Part shown: one piece after another, positions 15,517-24,067 of the stretch
Layout: the number at the start of each line of letters is the position of its first letter
Position numbering within the stretch: the stretch's first letter is position 1
Assembly (NCBI GenBank): GCA_016929795.1
Contig: JAFGIA010000174.1
Coordinates: 1-33,628 of the forward strand
DNA from: Anaerolineae bacterium
GTDB taxonomy: Bacteria > Chloroflexota > Anaerolineae > JAAYZQ01
DNA: 33,628 nucleotides
Direction of reading: 5' to 3'
The notes under the pieces: generated by a model
Told to the model about the DNA's origin: nothing
Databases searched by the model: none
Seen by the model: only the letters and a program-made list of their open reading frames with translations
Position numbers and translations under genes: made by a program

Positions 15517-17991
15517 ATGCAATCTGCCAATTCGTTCGGCGAGCGTGCCGGCTTGGTTGCTGTCACTGTGGCGTTGGGTCTGCTTGCTGCCCTGCTCCTC
15601 GTCCTGCCGACCGTGGCACGTGGTACGGAAGGGTGGACAAGTAACGATGCGGACAACCCGCCCATCACTGTCAACAGCAGCCACGCGCTCTCTCTGGCGA
15701 AACTCGGCAGCTCGGATCAGGTGCAAGCGGGCGGGCCGTTGAGCTACACCATCTTTTACACCGTCACGGGCAATGAGCCCGCACCAAACGTAGTCATCAC
15801 CGATGCCGTGCCGCTGCACACGACCTTTCAGAGCTGCGAGCCTGCCTGCGCCGCGAATGGCAGCGTGGTCACCTGGACCCTGGGCACCCTCCCTCCCGGC
15901 AGCGGCCAGGTATCCATGGCCGTCCTGGTCAACTCGCCCCTCCTCAGCGGCACCCTGTTGACCAACAACGCCTGGATCAGCGACGATGACGGTGAGAGAG
16001 CTAGTGTCACTGAAACAACATGGGTAACCGCCAGTCCAGGGACTCCGGAACTCGTGGTGAGCAAATCTGTAACGCCCCTTGCCGTCCGCCCCGGTGATAT
16101 CATCGAGTACACCATCGTGGTCTCGAACGAGGGCACTGGCACTGCGGCAGGTGTCGACATCATGGATAATCTGCCTTCGGGGTTCTATCCATCGAGCTGG
16201 CAGTGGACCAACCAGACTGTCGGCGACGAATGGACGCGGACTTTTCAGGCCGCCGCTGCCGTTATAGAAGGGATCTATTCGAACCTGGTCACGGTCACCT
16301 GGGAATCCAACACCAGCACCACAGGCCCTACAGCGCCCATCCTGGTTGACAGCACGCCCCCAAATTCGACCCTGGTGGAATTGCCGGCAGCAGCTTGTGC
16401 CGGTGCCCTGCTCGACATGGGCTGGACAGCCGCCGATGCGCTTAGTGGCGTCGATAGCATCGCCCTTTGGTATCGGATCTCTAGCGGTTCATGGCAGCAG
16501 AGTGAGTTGTCGGCGAGTGACTTTTCTGGTAACCCTGTGACAGGCAGGTTTCAATTCCAACTGATACACGGCGCGGGTGTTTATTACTTTGAAACCATCG
16601 CCACCGACGCAGTCGGAAACGAGGAACCACGCTCGGGCGGTGACGGGGACGCGGCGATGGTCGTCAGAACCTGCACTGTGTATCTCCCAGTGGTCCTCAA
16701 GTCCCATAGCCTGCCAGCCCCTGACTTGAGCGACTCGACCAAGGTAGCCCAACAGGTGCTTGTCGAGCCGGGCCAGGCAGTCGACTATACAATTGTGCTG
16801 ATGAACAGCGGCACCGCACATACGAGCTTTGCATTCTATGATCCTATCCCTATCCAAACGTCGTTCGATTCAGTGACAGCACCCTGTACCCACAGCGCTG
16901 GCGGAAATCGCATCGAATGGAGCGGTACACTGGCACCCGGCAGTTCCGCCCAGTGCCAATTCTCAGTGAGGGTGAATCCCGATGCCTTGGGCATGATCCT
17001 CAACACTGCCCAGGTATACGATGGCTACCACGCCGAACCCCTGGGGCTGCGCGCGGAAGTAGCAGTCCCGTCATGGCACCGCGGGCTGGGGCTACTGCCC
17101 GAGACTACGGTTTACAGCATCGCCGCCTGCCCGACCATCTCCCAGATCCTGTACGCTGGCACCAACCAGTACGGTGTTTGGAAGAGCGAGGACGGCGGCA
17201 CGACGTGGACTCAGGCCGGCATCCCCGGCGAGCTCGTGCGCAGCGTCGCCATCGCCCCTGACAGCGCGTGCCAGGTGGTGTATGCGACGACCTGGGGCAG
17301 CGGTGTCTGGAAATCCACCGACGCCGGGGCCTCTTGGTCTGCCACCAACAGCGGCCTGTCCGACCTTTACCTGTACGCGGTGACTGCGGATGCCGGCGGA
17401 GTGGTCTATCTGGGCACGTCCGAAGCCGGGGTCTTCAAGAGTGAAGATGCCGGTGCGACCTGGGCATCGAGCAGCGACGGCATGCCATCCACTGCCCTCG
17501 TCTATACACTGGCCACTGACCCCACCGATCCGGAGACCCTCTATGCCGGAACGTGGGGCAACGGCGTGTTCGAGAGTGAAAACAGCGCGGCATCGTGGTC
17601 GGCGATCAATGCGGGCCTTGTGGATCCCTTGAACATCTACAACCTGGCGGTGCAGCCCGCCACACCCGGCACCTTGTATGCCGCCACCGAGCAGCACGGC
17701 CTCTACCGTTGGGACACGGGCACCGCACAGTGGGTGAACGAGTGGGGCCCCGATCGCGTCGCCTACAGCGTCGCCGTCGACGCCGCCGGCACCGCATACC
17801 TTGGCACCGACGGCCAGAACGGCGACGGCCTGTGGCGCCGCTCCCTCGCTGGCGTGTGGGAGCCGCTCTGGACCCAGATCGACACCAATCCTGCCATCCG
17901 GGCCATCGCCATCCCATCGCCCGCTTGCACGCCCGACAGGTTACTTTGGCTCGGCACCACCGACGGCGCCTGGTGGTACGGCGCAGAATAG
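15517..17991 (+). CDS. Secreted DUF11-repeat / beta-propeller protein (copy 2)
   Basis: 824 residues; the ATG follows AGGAGGTGAGAAGTA, a strong ribosome site. It is a shorter paralogue of the protein at 9814-13671: signal peptide (about 1-36), two DUF11 units (about 55-270), one Ig-like 'ATD..GNEEP' domain, a 'VYLPVVLK' motif, another DUF11 unit and a propeller with 'YAGT..YGVWKSEDGG.TW' blades. The last 60 or so coding bases are almost identical to those of copy 1. It lacks the expanded DUF11 array. It follows directly after the kinase that shares its outer domain with PP2C, mirroring the PP2C/copy 1 arrangement. Confidence 0.88.
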   Translation: MQSANSFGERAGLVAVTVALGLLAALLLVLPTVARGTEGWTSNDADNPPITVNSSHALSLAKLGSSDQVQAGGPLSYTIFYTVTGNEPAPNVVITDAVPLHTTFQSCEPACAANGSVVTWTLGTLPPGSGQVSMAVLVNSPLLSGTLLTNNAWISDDDGERASVTETTWVTASPGTPELVVSKSVTPLAVRPGDIIEYTIVVSNEGTGTAAGVDIMDNLPSGFYPSSWQWTNQTVGDEWTRTFQAAAAVIEGIYSNLVTVTWESNTSTTGPTAPILVDSTPPNSTLVELPAAACAGALLDMGWTAADALSGVDSIALWYRISSGSWQQSELSASDFSGNPVTGRFQFQLIHGAGVYYFETIATDAVGNEEPRSGGDGDAAMVVRTCTVYLPVVLKSHSLPAPDLSDSTKVAQQVLVEPGQAVDYTIVLMNSGTAHTSFAFYDPIPIQTSFDSVTAPCTHSAGGNRIEWSGTLAPGSSAQCQFSVRVNPDALGMILNTAQVYDGYHAEPLGLRAEVAVPSWHRGLGLLPETTVYSIAACPTISQILYAGTNQYGVWKSEDGGTTWTQAGIPGELVRSVAIAPDSACQVVYATTWGSGVWKSTDAGASWSATNSGLSDLYLYAVTADAGGVVYLGTSEAGVFKSEDAGATWASSSDGMPSTALVYTLATDPTDPETLYAGTWGNGVFESENSAASWSAINAGLVDPLNIYNLAVQPATPGTLYAATEQHGLYRWDTGTAQWVNEWGPDRVAYSVAVDAAGTAYLGTDGQNGDGLWRRSLAGVWEPLWTQIDTNPAIRAIAIPSPACTPDRLLWLGTTDGAWWYGAE

Positions 17992-18009
17992 CAGCCCCCC
18001 CCACACAGT

Positions 18010-18038
18010 TTGCCCCCTGGCCCCGCCCGTGGTAGAAT
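18010..18038 (+). promoter_or_regulatory. Promoter of the response regulator operon
   Basis: TTGCCC at 18010-18015 and TAGAAT at 18033-18038 are 17 bases apart, in the 116-base gap between the propeller gene and the regulator. Transcription would begin near 18045, about 60 bases before the TTG start. Confidence 0.55.
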
Positions 18039-18107
18039 ACGGCCGGGTGTGCGTGACGGCCGCGTCGCGTCGCACTCACTCTTGTCTTAACGCTACTGGG
18101 AGGTGGC

Positions 18108-18803
18108 TTGAGCGGCGAGACGATCCTGGTCATAGACGACGAACCGAAAATCGCCAGGACGGTGCGTGCGTACCTCGAGGACGCGGGCTTTCGCGTGGTC
18201 ACCGTCCAGGATGGGCCCACCGCCCTCGCCGCGTTTCGCCGCGACCGCCCCGCCCTGGTCGTGCTCGACCTCGGCCTCCCCGGCATGGACGGCCTCGACG
18301 TCGCGCGTACCATGCGCCGCGAATCCGACGTACCCCTCATCATGCTCACCGCGCGCGTCGACGAGACCGACAAACTCGTTGGCCTCGAGCTGGGCGCCGA
18401 CGATTATGTTACCAAACCCTTTAGCCCGCGCGAGCTGGTGGCCCGCGTCCGCGCCGTGCTCCGCCGCGTGGGGGGAGAGCGTGACAGGACCGAGCCGGCC
18501 CTCGTCGCAGGCCAGATCGAGATCGACTTTGAACGCCGCCTGGTGACAGTCGCCGGCCGGCAGGTGGATCTCACCCCTACCGAGTTCGACCTGCTCGCCG
18601 TCCTCGCCCGCCACCCCGGGCGCGTCTTTACCCGGCTGGAGCTGTTGGAGCGCGTGCAGGGCTATACGTACGAGGGCTACGAGCGCACCGTGGACGCGCA
18701 CGTCAAAAACCTCAGGCAAAAGATCGAGCCTGACCCCAAACAACCCCGCTATGTGCTGACTGTGTACGGCGTGGGATACAAATTCGCAGAACAGGACGGT
18801 TGA
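18108..18803 (+). CDS. OmpR/PhoB-family response regulator
   Basis: 231 residues from a TTG start preceded by GGGAGGTGG. The receiver domain (about 4-117) has acidic D10-D11, phosphoacceptor D54 (LVVLDLGLPG), T81 and K103 (TKPFSP). The C-terminal winged helix (about 130-228) has the typical 'LTPTEFDLLAVLARHPGRVF' recognition region and 'YVLTVYGVGYKF' hairpin. It should be phosphorylated by the sensor kinase encoded two genes downstream (19161-20624) and act as a transcription factor. The inverted repeats before the kinase operon, or its own promoter, are possible targets; that is speculation. Confidence 0.95.
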   Translation: MSGETILVIDDEPKIARTVRAYLEDAGFRVVTVQDGPTALAAFRRDRPALVVLDLGLPGMDGLDVARTMRRESDVPLIMLTARVDETDKLVGLELGADDYVTKPFSPRELVARVRAVLRRVGGERDRTEPALVAGQIEIDFERRLVTVAGRQVDLTPTEFDLLAVLARHPGRVFTRLELLERVQGYTYEGYERTVDAHVKNLRQKIEPDPKQPRYVLTVYGVGYKFAEQDG

Positions 18804-18805
18804 AC

Positions 18806-19174
18806 ATGGTCAAGCTTGGATACGTCACCCTCTACGTCGCATCGGATCAACTTCCCGACATCCGCGACTGGTACGTGGAGAACATCGGGCTGGCAGTCTC
18901 GTGGCAATCGCGCGACTATTGCATGCTCAAAGGGCAGGGCGGAGCGCGCCTGGCCCTGCACGCCGGTGAGCCCCTGTCCGACCCCGGGTGGGTCCAGCTC
19001 CACTTTGAAGTGCCAGACGTCGACGCCTTCTATGAGGATCTGGCTGGCCAGGGCGTCCCTTTTGACAGCGAGCCGCACAACACCGTGTGGGGCTACCGTG
19101 TGGCCGGCCTGCACGACTGTGCCGGGCACACAGTCGAGATCTATACGTCGTTGGAGGATGATGCGGCTGGTTAG
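18806..19174 (+). CDS. Small VOC-superfamily (glyoxalase/bleomycin-resistance-like) protein
   Basis: 122 residues from the ATG at 18806, placed 6 bases after AGGACGG; a TTG at 18800 overlapping the regulator stop is the alternative. It has the paired beta-alpha-beta-beta-beta modules of the vicinal oxygen chelate fold: 'LGYVTLYVASD..RDWYVENIGL' in the first half, 'WVQLHFEVPDVDAFYEDL' and 'HTVEIYT' in the second. The His and Glu in these last strands are candidate metal ligands. The substrate cannot be predicted. It is wedged between a response regulator and its sensor kinase and overlaps the kinase start, so it is translationally coupled to both. That context suggests a ligand-binding or resistance function tied to the two-component system. 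Confidence 0.82.
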   Translation: MVKLGYVTLYVASDQLPDIRDWYVENIGLAVSWQSRDYCMLKGQGGARLALHAGEPLSDPGWVQLHFEVPDVDAFYEDLAGQGVPFDSEPHNTVWGYRVAGLHDCAGHTVEIYTSLEDDAAG

Positions 19175-20624
19175 TAGCCTCTGGGTTCGGGTGGCGGCAG
19201 GCTTTTTGATCGTCGCCCTGGCGGCAGTGGGCCTGGTGGCACTGCTCGCCAATCGGGCCACCACCCGCCAGTTCGAGGTGTACGTCAGCCAGGGCCGCAC
19301 GGCCCGTGCCGAGCGGCTGGCACCGCTTCTGGCCGACTACTATGCCCGTGCCGGGAGTTGGGACGGCGTCGCCGCCTACCTCGACACCCTCAACACCGCC
19401 CCCGCCGGCCATGGACAGGGGCGTGGGCAGCGTGCGGGCGAGATCGGCGGGGAAACCTCCGACCGGCTGCTCCTCACCTCCCCCACCGGCGAGGTGATTG
19501 CCGACTCGGCCGGCGCGCTGCAGGGGGAACGCATCACCGGTCCAGAGCTGGCGCTCGGGGCGCCGATCGAGGTCAACGGCCAACACGTCGGCACACTCCT
19601 CGTAACCACTCCCCAGGACGTGCACCCCTCTCTCGAATCCAGGTTCCTGGCCCAGGTCAATCGCGGCCTGCTGTGGGCTGGTTTGGCCGCGGGCGGTCTT
19701 GCCCTGGTGCTCGGGTTTCTCCTCGCCCGCCAGATCACAGCCCCCCTGCGCGCACTCACCGACGCCGTGCACCAGCTCGACCGTGCGAGGAGCGAACCGC
19801 GCCCCACCGGCGCCATCCCGCAGGTTGCCGTAGAAGCCGCGGGCGAGATCGGCGAGCTGAGCCGCGCCTTTAACCAGATGGCGCGTTCGCTGGCCCACCA
19901 GGAAACACTGCGCCGCCACTTGATGGCCGACATTGCCCACGAGCTCCGCACGCCGTTAAGCGTCATTCGCAGCGACCTCGAGGCGCTGCTCGACGGCGTG
20001 TACCAGCCTACCGCCGAAAACCTGGCTTCTCTGCAAGAAGAGACACTCCTCCTGGCGCGACTGGTCGACGATCTCCAGGCGCTGGCGGAGGCCGAGGCAG
20101 GCTACCTGCGCCTCGAGCGCGAGTGTGTCGACCTTGCCGGCTGCGCTCGCGACGTAGTGGCGGGCTTTCATGGCGCTGCCGAGGCACAGAGCCGGCAGAT
20201 CATCCTCGACCTGTCGCCCGCTTTACCCCCCGTCGATGCCGACAGGCAGCGTGTGCGCCAGATCCTCGCCAACCTGCTCTCCAATGCGCTGCGCCACGCG
20301 CCGGGTAGCAGCCCGATTGTCGTCTCTGCCGCCCCTATCCCTGGCGCGGTCCAGTTGTCTGTCGCCGACCAGGGCCCTGGCATCCCTGCTGAGGACCTGC
20401 CCCACGTCTTTGATCGCTTCTGGCGCGGCGGGGCACACACCCGCAGCGGCGGCCGTGGCAGCGGCCTCGGCCTGGCCATTGCCCGCGAGCTGGTTCGTGC
20501 CCACGGCGGCCACATCTGGGTCGAGAGCCAGCCAGGTGTTGGCACCACCTTCTACTTTACCCTGTCTCCCCCCCCTGATGGTTGTGCCGCATCCACCGCC
20601 TCGGCCCCGCACCTTGATGGCTAG
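19161..20624 (+). CDS. HAMP-domain sensor histidine kinase (BaeS-like layout)
   Basis: 487 residues from the ATG at 19161; an adjacent ATG at 19158 is possible. It overlaps the VOC gene by 14 bases, and GGAGG lies just upstream. Residues 11-31 are the first membrane helix, about 32-168 an outer sensor domain, 170-191 the second helix, and 191-245 a HAMP domain. HisKA carries H260 in 'DIAHELRTPL', and the ATPase domain has the N box (NLLSNALRHA), 'DQGPGIP' and 'GSGLGLAIA'. It should phosphorylate the regulator encoded at 18108-18803. The length and layout are those of the BaeS/ResE group. Confidence 0.93.
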   Translation: MRLVSSLWVRVAAGFLIVALAAVGLVALLANRATTRQFEVYVSQGRTARAERLAPLLADYYARAGSWDGVAAYLDTLNTAPAGHGQGRGQRAGEIGGETSDRLLLTSPTGEVIADSAGALQGERITGPELALGAPIEVNGQHVGTLLVTTPQDVHPSLESRFLAQVNRGLLWAGLAAGGLALVLGFLLARQITAPLRALTDAVHQLDRARSEPRPTGAIPQVAVEAAGEIGELSRAFNQMARSLAHQETLRRHLMADIAHELRTPLSVIRSDLEALLDGVYQPTAENLASLQEETLLLARLVDDLQALAEAEAGYLRLERECVDLAGCARDVVAGFHGAAEAQSRQIILDLSPALPPVDADRQRVRQILANLLSNALRHAPGSSPIVVSAAPIPGAVQLSVADQGPGIPAEDLPHVFDRFWRGGAHTRSGGRGSGLGLAIARELVRAHGGHIWVESQPGVGTTFYFTLSPPPDGCAASTASAPHLDG

Positions 20625-20644
20625 ACTGATACACCTCTTTTGCT

Positions 20645-20668
20645 GGGGCCGGTCTCCGACCAAGCCCC
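20645..20668. terminator. GC-rich hairpin after the two-component operon
   Basis: GGGGC (20645-20649) pairs with GCCCC (20664-20668), enclosing GGTC-TCC-GACC. It starts 20 bases after the sensor kinase stop. No T-run follows, so it may be a weak terminator or a 3'-end stabilising structure. Confidence 0.35.
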
Positions 20669-20735
20669 CTGGAGATAGACTCGCGCACCCCTATCTACCA
20701 GCCTGCCCATCCCAACCCTCCCCAGGAGGTTCCCG

Positions 20736-21512
20736 ATGAACTTGCACGACCAAGTCGCGCTCATCACCGGCGGAGGTGCGCGCGTCGGCCGCGCCCTGAC
20801 GCTCGGCCTTGCGGCGGCCGGAGCCCACGTCATCGTCCACTACCACCGCTCCTTTGCCGCCGCCGGTGAGACAGCCAGCCTCGCCCGCCAGTTCGGCGTT
20901 CAAGCACTCCCGGTCCAGGCCGACCTGGCCGACCCTGAAGCTACTGTGGCCCTCGCCAGGGCCGGCCTCGACGCCTTGGGCCGGGTTGACATCCTCGTCC
21001 ATGCCGCCTCCCCCTTTGTCCAGGGTGGCTTGTTTGCCACCGAGCTGGCCACCTGGCGCCACGTGATGAGTGTGCTCGTCGACGCCTTCTTTCTCCTTGC
21101 CCGTGAGCTCGCGCCCGGCATGATGGAGTGTGGCGAGGGTGCCATCATCTCCATCGTCGACAGGGGCGTGCTCGACCCATGGCCGCGCTACCTGGCCCAC
21201 GGCGTCGGCAAGGCCGCCCTGTGGGCACTCACCCGCTCCCTGGCCGTCGACCTGGCGCCCCACGTGCGCGTCAACGCCGTACTACCCGGCCCCGTATTGC
21301 CCCCTGTTGACTTGAGCGAGGAGCGCCAGGCAGTCATTGGTGAGCAGGGCACACTCCTCCACCGCTGGGGGACCCCCGAGCACGTCGTCGACGCCGTCCT
21401 CTTTCTCCTCCGGCACGACTATGTCACCGGCGAGCTCCTCGTCGTCGACGGCGGTGAACGCTGGGCCCACCGTCAGCCCTCCGCCCAAGCACTCCGCTAT
21501 GCCCAATCCTGA
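20736..21512 (+). CDS. Pteridine-reductase-like SDR oxidoreductase with atypical active site
   Basis: 258 residues; AGGAGG lies 6 bases before the ATG. Classical SDR fold with a TGGGARVGRAL dinucleotide loop and 'HYHRS' after strand 2, a signature of PTR1/FolM-type NADPH-dependent pteridine reductases. 'ISIVD' (D142) and K159 match the D181 and K198 positions of Leishmania PTR1, with the same 17-residue spacing, but the position of the catalytic Tyr194 is H155; the nearest Tyr is Y152. 'RVNAVLPGPV' is the usual motif after the active site. It may reduce a pterin or a related carbonyl by an altered mechanism, or be a non-canonical SDR. It stands alone between two sensor kinase genes. Confidence 0.85.
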   Translation: MNLHDQVALITGGGARVGRALTLGLAAAGAHVIVHYHRSFAAAGETASLARQFGVQALPVQADLADPEATVALARAGLDALGRVDILVHAASPFVQGGLFATELATWRHVMSVLVDAFFLLARELAPGMMECGEGAIISIVDRGVLDPWPRYLAHGVGKAALWALTRSLAVDLAPHVRVNAVLPGPVLPPVDLSEERQAVIGEQGTLLHRWGTPEHVVDAVLFLLRHDYVTGELLVVDGGERWAHRQPSAQALRYAQS

Positions 21513-21552
21513 CCATCTCAACTCGACGGCAAGCACCGATCTCATGCCGGGA

Positions 21553-21581
21553 TTGGTGCTTCGGCGAAACTATGTTACAAT
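21553..21581 (+). promoter_or_regulatory. Promoter of the hybrid sensor kinase gene
   Basis: TTGGTG at 21553-21558 and TACAAT at 21576-21581 are separated by 17 bases, within the 114-base gap before the hybrid kinase. Transcription would start near 21588, giving a leader of about 40 bases. Confidence 0.6.
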
Positions 21582-21626
21582 GCGTGCACAATCCAGGACG
21601 TTATATAGCGAGAAAGAGCAAGCGTC

Positions 21627-24056
21627 ATGAGCGACGACAAGCTGCAAGACGCGACCAGCGCGTTCCGGTTCTTGGCCGGCCCGGAGGAACTCTATCAAGT
21701 CCTATTCGAGGAAGCCGTCGATGGCATGTTTATCACCAACCCACAGGGGCGGTTGGTTGCCGTCAACAGGCAAGGGGCCAGGCTTGTCGGCTACTCCCGT
21801 GACGAGCTCCTCGGCATGGCTGCCGCCGATCTACTCCTTTCGGAACAGCCTGCCGCGGGCTCCGTTCCCACAGTCACCGTCTTGCGCGAATGGATAGAGG
21901 CAGGCGAGCGGAGCATCCGCCGCCAGGATGGCAGCCTGATTCCAGCCAACGTCACGGCCCACCTCCTGTCCAACCGTGGCCTGCTCTGGGTCGTGCGTGA
22001 CCTCTCCGGACACGAGTACCTTAGAGCTGATCGAGTGCAGGCGGCTATCTATCGCATCTCCGAGGCGACCCAGTCCACACTTGGCCTCGACGATCTCTTT
22101 GCCGAGATCCATACTACGATCGCCGGATTGATGCCGGCCCAGAACTTTTACATCGCGCTGTACGAAGCCGCGGCCGGGATGATCCGCTTCCCCTACTATG
22201 CGGACGAGTTTGATACCAGGCCCCCCCCACAAAAAATGGGGCGCGGCCTGACCGAGTTCGTCCTACGCACTGGCAGATCCCTACTGGCGCCCCCTGCGGT
22301 CTTTGAGCACCTTGTCCAATCTGGTCAGGTCGAATCGCTCGGCGCGCCGTCTGTGGATTGGCTGGGCGTGCCGCTCAAAACCCAACGGGGCGAAACGATC
22401 GGCGTGATGGCCGTCCAGACCTACACCAAAGACATCCGGCTCGACACCACCGACCAGGAGATCCTGGAGTTTGTCTCCACCCAGGTAGCCATGGCCATCG
22501 AGCGCAAGCGGGCCGAGGAAGCCTTGCAGCAATCTGAAGAGAAATATCGCGTATTGATCGAAAACCTGAGCGACGTGATATTCACTGTGGATGCGCAAGG
22601 TCTCTTTACCTACATCAGCCCGGCCATCGAGCACTACACCGGCTTTCGCCCCGAACAGGTCATCGGCCAGCCCTTCAGCCACTTCATCCACCCCGACGAT
22701 TTGCCTGGCCTGGTAGGCAGCTTTGGGCGCTCCCTTGCCGGGCAGCCAGAGCCCTTTGAATTTCGAGTCTATAGCCGCGACGGCACAGTCCGACACGTGC
22801 GCACCTCGAGCCGGACACTCCTGGAAAAAGGGCAGGTAGTGGGTTTAACCGGCATCATGTCCGACATCACCGCGCACAAGCGGGCAGAGGAGGAGCGGGA
22901 GAAACTGCAAGCACAGCTCTTCCAAGCGCAAAAGATGGAGTTGTTGGGACAGCTAGCCGGCGGCGTGGCCCACGATTTCAACAACATGCTGCTGGCCATC
23001 CTTGGCCATACCGAGCTGGCCATGCGGCGCTGCTCCCCACCCGATCCGATCTGTGCCGACCTCAAAGTAATCGAAGAGTCTGCTCATCGTTCCGCCAGTC
23101 TCGTCCGCCAACTGCTCGCCTTTGCCCGCAAGCAGACCATTGCACCCCGGGTCCTGAACCTGAACGACACCGTTACAGGCATGCTCAGGATGCTGCGCCG
23201 GCTGATCGGCGAGGATATCGACCTCGCCTGGATACCTGGGCCAGGCGTCTGGGCGGTCAAAATCGACCCCTCCCAGATCGACCAGCTTCTGGCCAACCTT
23301 TGCGTCAACGCCCGCGATGCCATCGCCGGGGTCGGCAAGGTCACCATCGAAACGGCAAACGTGGCCTTCGATGAGGCCTATTGCACCCTCCACCCGGGCT
23401 TTGCCTGTGGGCAATATGTCATGCTTGCCGTCAGCGATGACGGGTGTGGCATGACCAGAGAGGTCATCGATCACCTCTTTGAGCCCTTTTTCAGCACCAA
23501 AGAGGTAGGCAAGGGGACTGGCCTGGGGCTTGCGACCGTTTATGGCATTGTCAAGCAAAACGAAGGCTTTATCAACGTCTACAGCGAACCCGGCACAGGC
23601 TCAACCTTCAAGATCTACCTGCCCCGGTTCGCGGAGAAAGCCGCCGCGTTCCCCGCCCCAGGCCCCAAAGAAACTCCCAGGGGTCATGGTGAGACGTTGC
23701 TCCTGGTGGAGGACGAGCCCGCGATCCTGAAAGTGGCGCGCGCCATGTTGGAAGAACTCGGCTACCGCGTGCTCACCGCCGCCACGCCGGGCGAAGCATT
23801 TGCCCTGGCACAATCCCACGCCGACGAAATCCAGCTCCTGATCACCGACGTCGTCATGCCCGAGATGAGTGGACGGGATCTCGCGAAATCACTCGTCGAA
23901 ATGAAACCAGAGATCCAGGTCCTTTTCACCTCTGGCTACACCGGCGACATCATCGCCCACCGCGGTGTGCTCGATCAAGGCGTCCACTTTCTCCAGAAGC
24001 CTTTTTCCATCGAGGCCCTCGCCTCCAAGGTGCGCGAGATACTCGAACAGCGCTAG
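21627..24056 (+). CDS. PAS-GAF-PAS hybrid sensor histidine kinase with receiver domain
   Basis: 809 residues with no membrane helix, so a cytoplasmic sensor. Domains in order: PAS (about 20-135), GAF (about 145-295), PAS with PAC (about 303-425), HisKA with H449 in 'GGVAHDFNNML', HATPase (about 555-670, 'DDGCGMT', 'GTGLGLATVYGIV'), and a C-terminal receiver (about 690-809) with phosphoacceptor D741 (ITDVVMPEMSG) and K791 (LQKPFS). The 'HDFNN' H box is typical of the kinase group that ends in a receiver. No separate output protein is adjacent. The ribosome site before the ATG is weak (GAGAAAGAG). It converges with the NUDIX gene, with 11 bases between the stops. Confidence 0.93.
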   Translation: MSDDKLQDATSAFRFLAGPEELYQVLFEEAVDGMFITNPQGRLVAVNRQGARLVGYSRDELLGMAAADLLLSEQPAAGSVPTVTVLREWIEAGERSIRRQDGSLIPANVTAHLLSNRGLLWVVRDLSGHEYLRADRVQAAIYRISEATQSTLGLDDLFAEIHTTIAGLMPAQNFYIALYEAAAGMIRFPYYADEFDTRPPPQKMGRGLTEFVLRTGRSLLAPPAVFEHLVQSGQVESLGAPSVDWLGVPLKTQRGETIGVMAVQTYTKDIRLDTTDQEILEFVSTQVAMAIERKRAEEALQQSEEKYRVLIENLSDVIFTVDAQGLFTYISPAIEHYTGFRPEQVIGQPFSHFIHPDDLPGLVGSFGRSLAGQPEPFEFRVYSRDGTVRHVRTSSRTLLEKGQVVGLTGIMSDITAHKRAEEEREKLQAQLFQAQKMELLGQLAGGVAHDFNNMLLAILGHTELAMRRCSPPDPICADLKVIEESAHRSASLVRQLLAFARKQTIAPRVLNLNDTVTGMLRMLRRLIGEDIDLAWIPGPGVWAVKIDPSQIDQLLANLCVNARDAIAGVGKVTIETANVAFDEAYCTLHPGFACGQYVMLAVSDDGCGMTREVIDHLFEPFFSTKEVGKGTGLGLATVYGIVKQNEGFINVYSEPGTGSTFKIYLPRFAEKAAAFPAPGPKETPRGHGETLLLVEDEPAILKVARAMLEELGYRVLTAATPGEAFALAQSHADEIQLLITDVVMPEMSGRDLAKSLVEMKPEIQVLFTSGYTGDIIAHRGVLDQGVHFLQKPFSIEALASKVREILEQR

Positions 24057-24067
24057 ACCTATATCAC

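Noticed and set aside
9814..17991. Sialidase activity in the propeller proteins
   Set aside because: The blades show BNR/Ycf48-like repeats only; the arginine triad and other sialidase catalytic residues are not evident.
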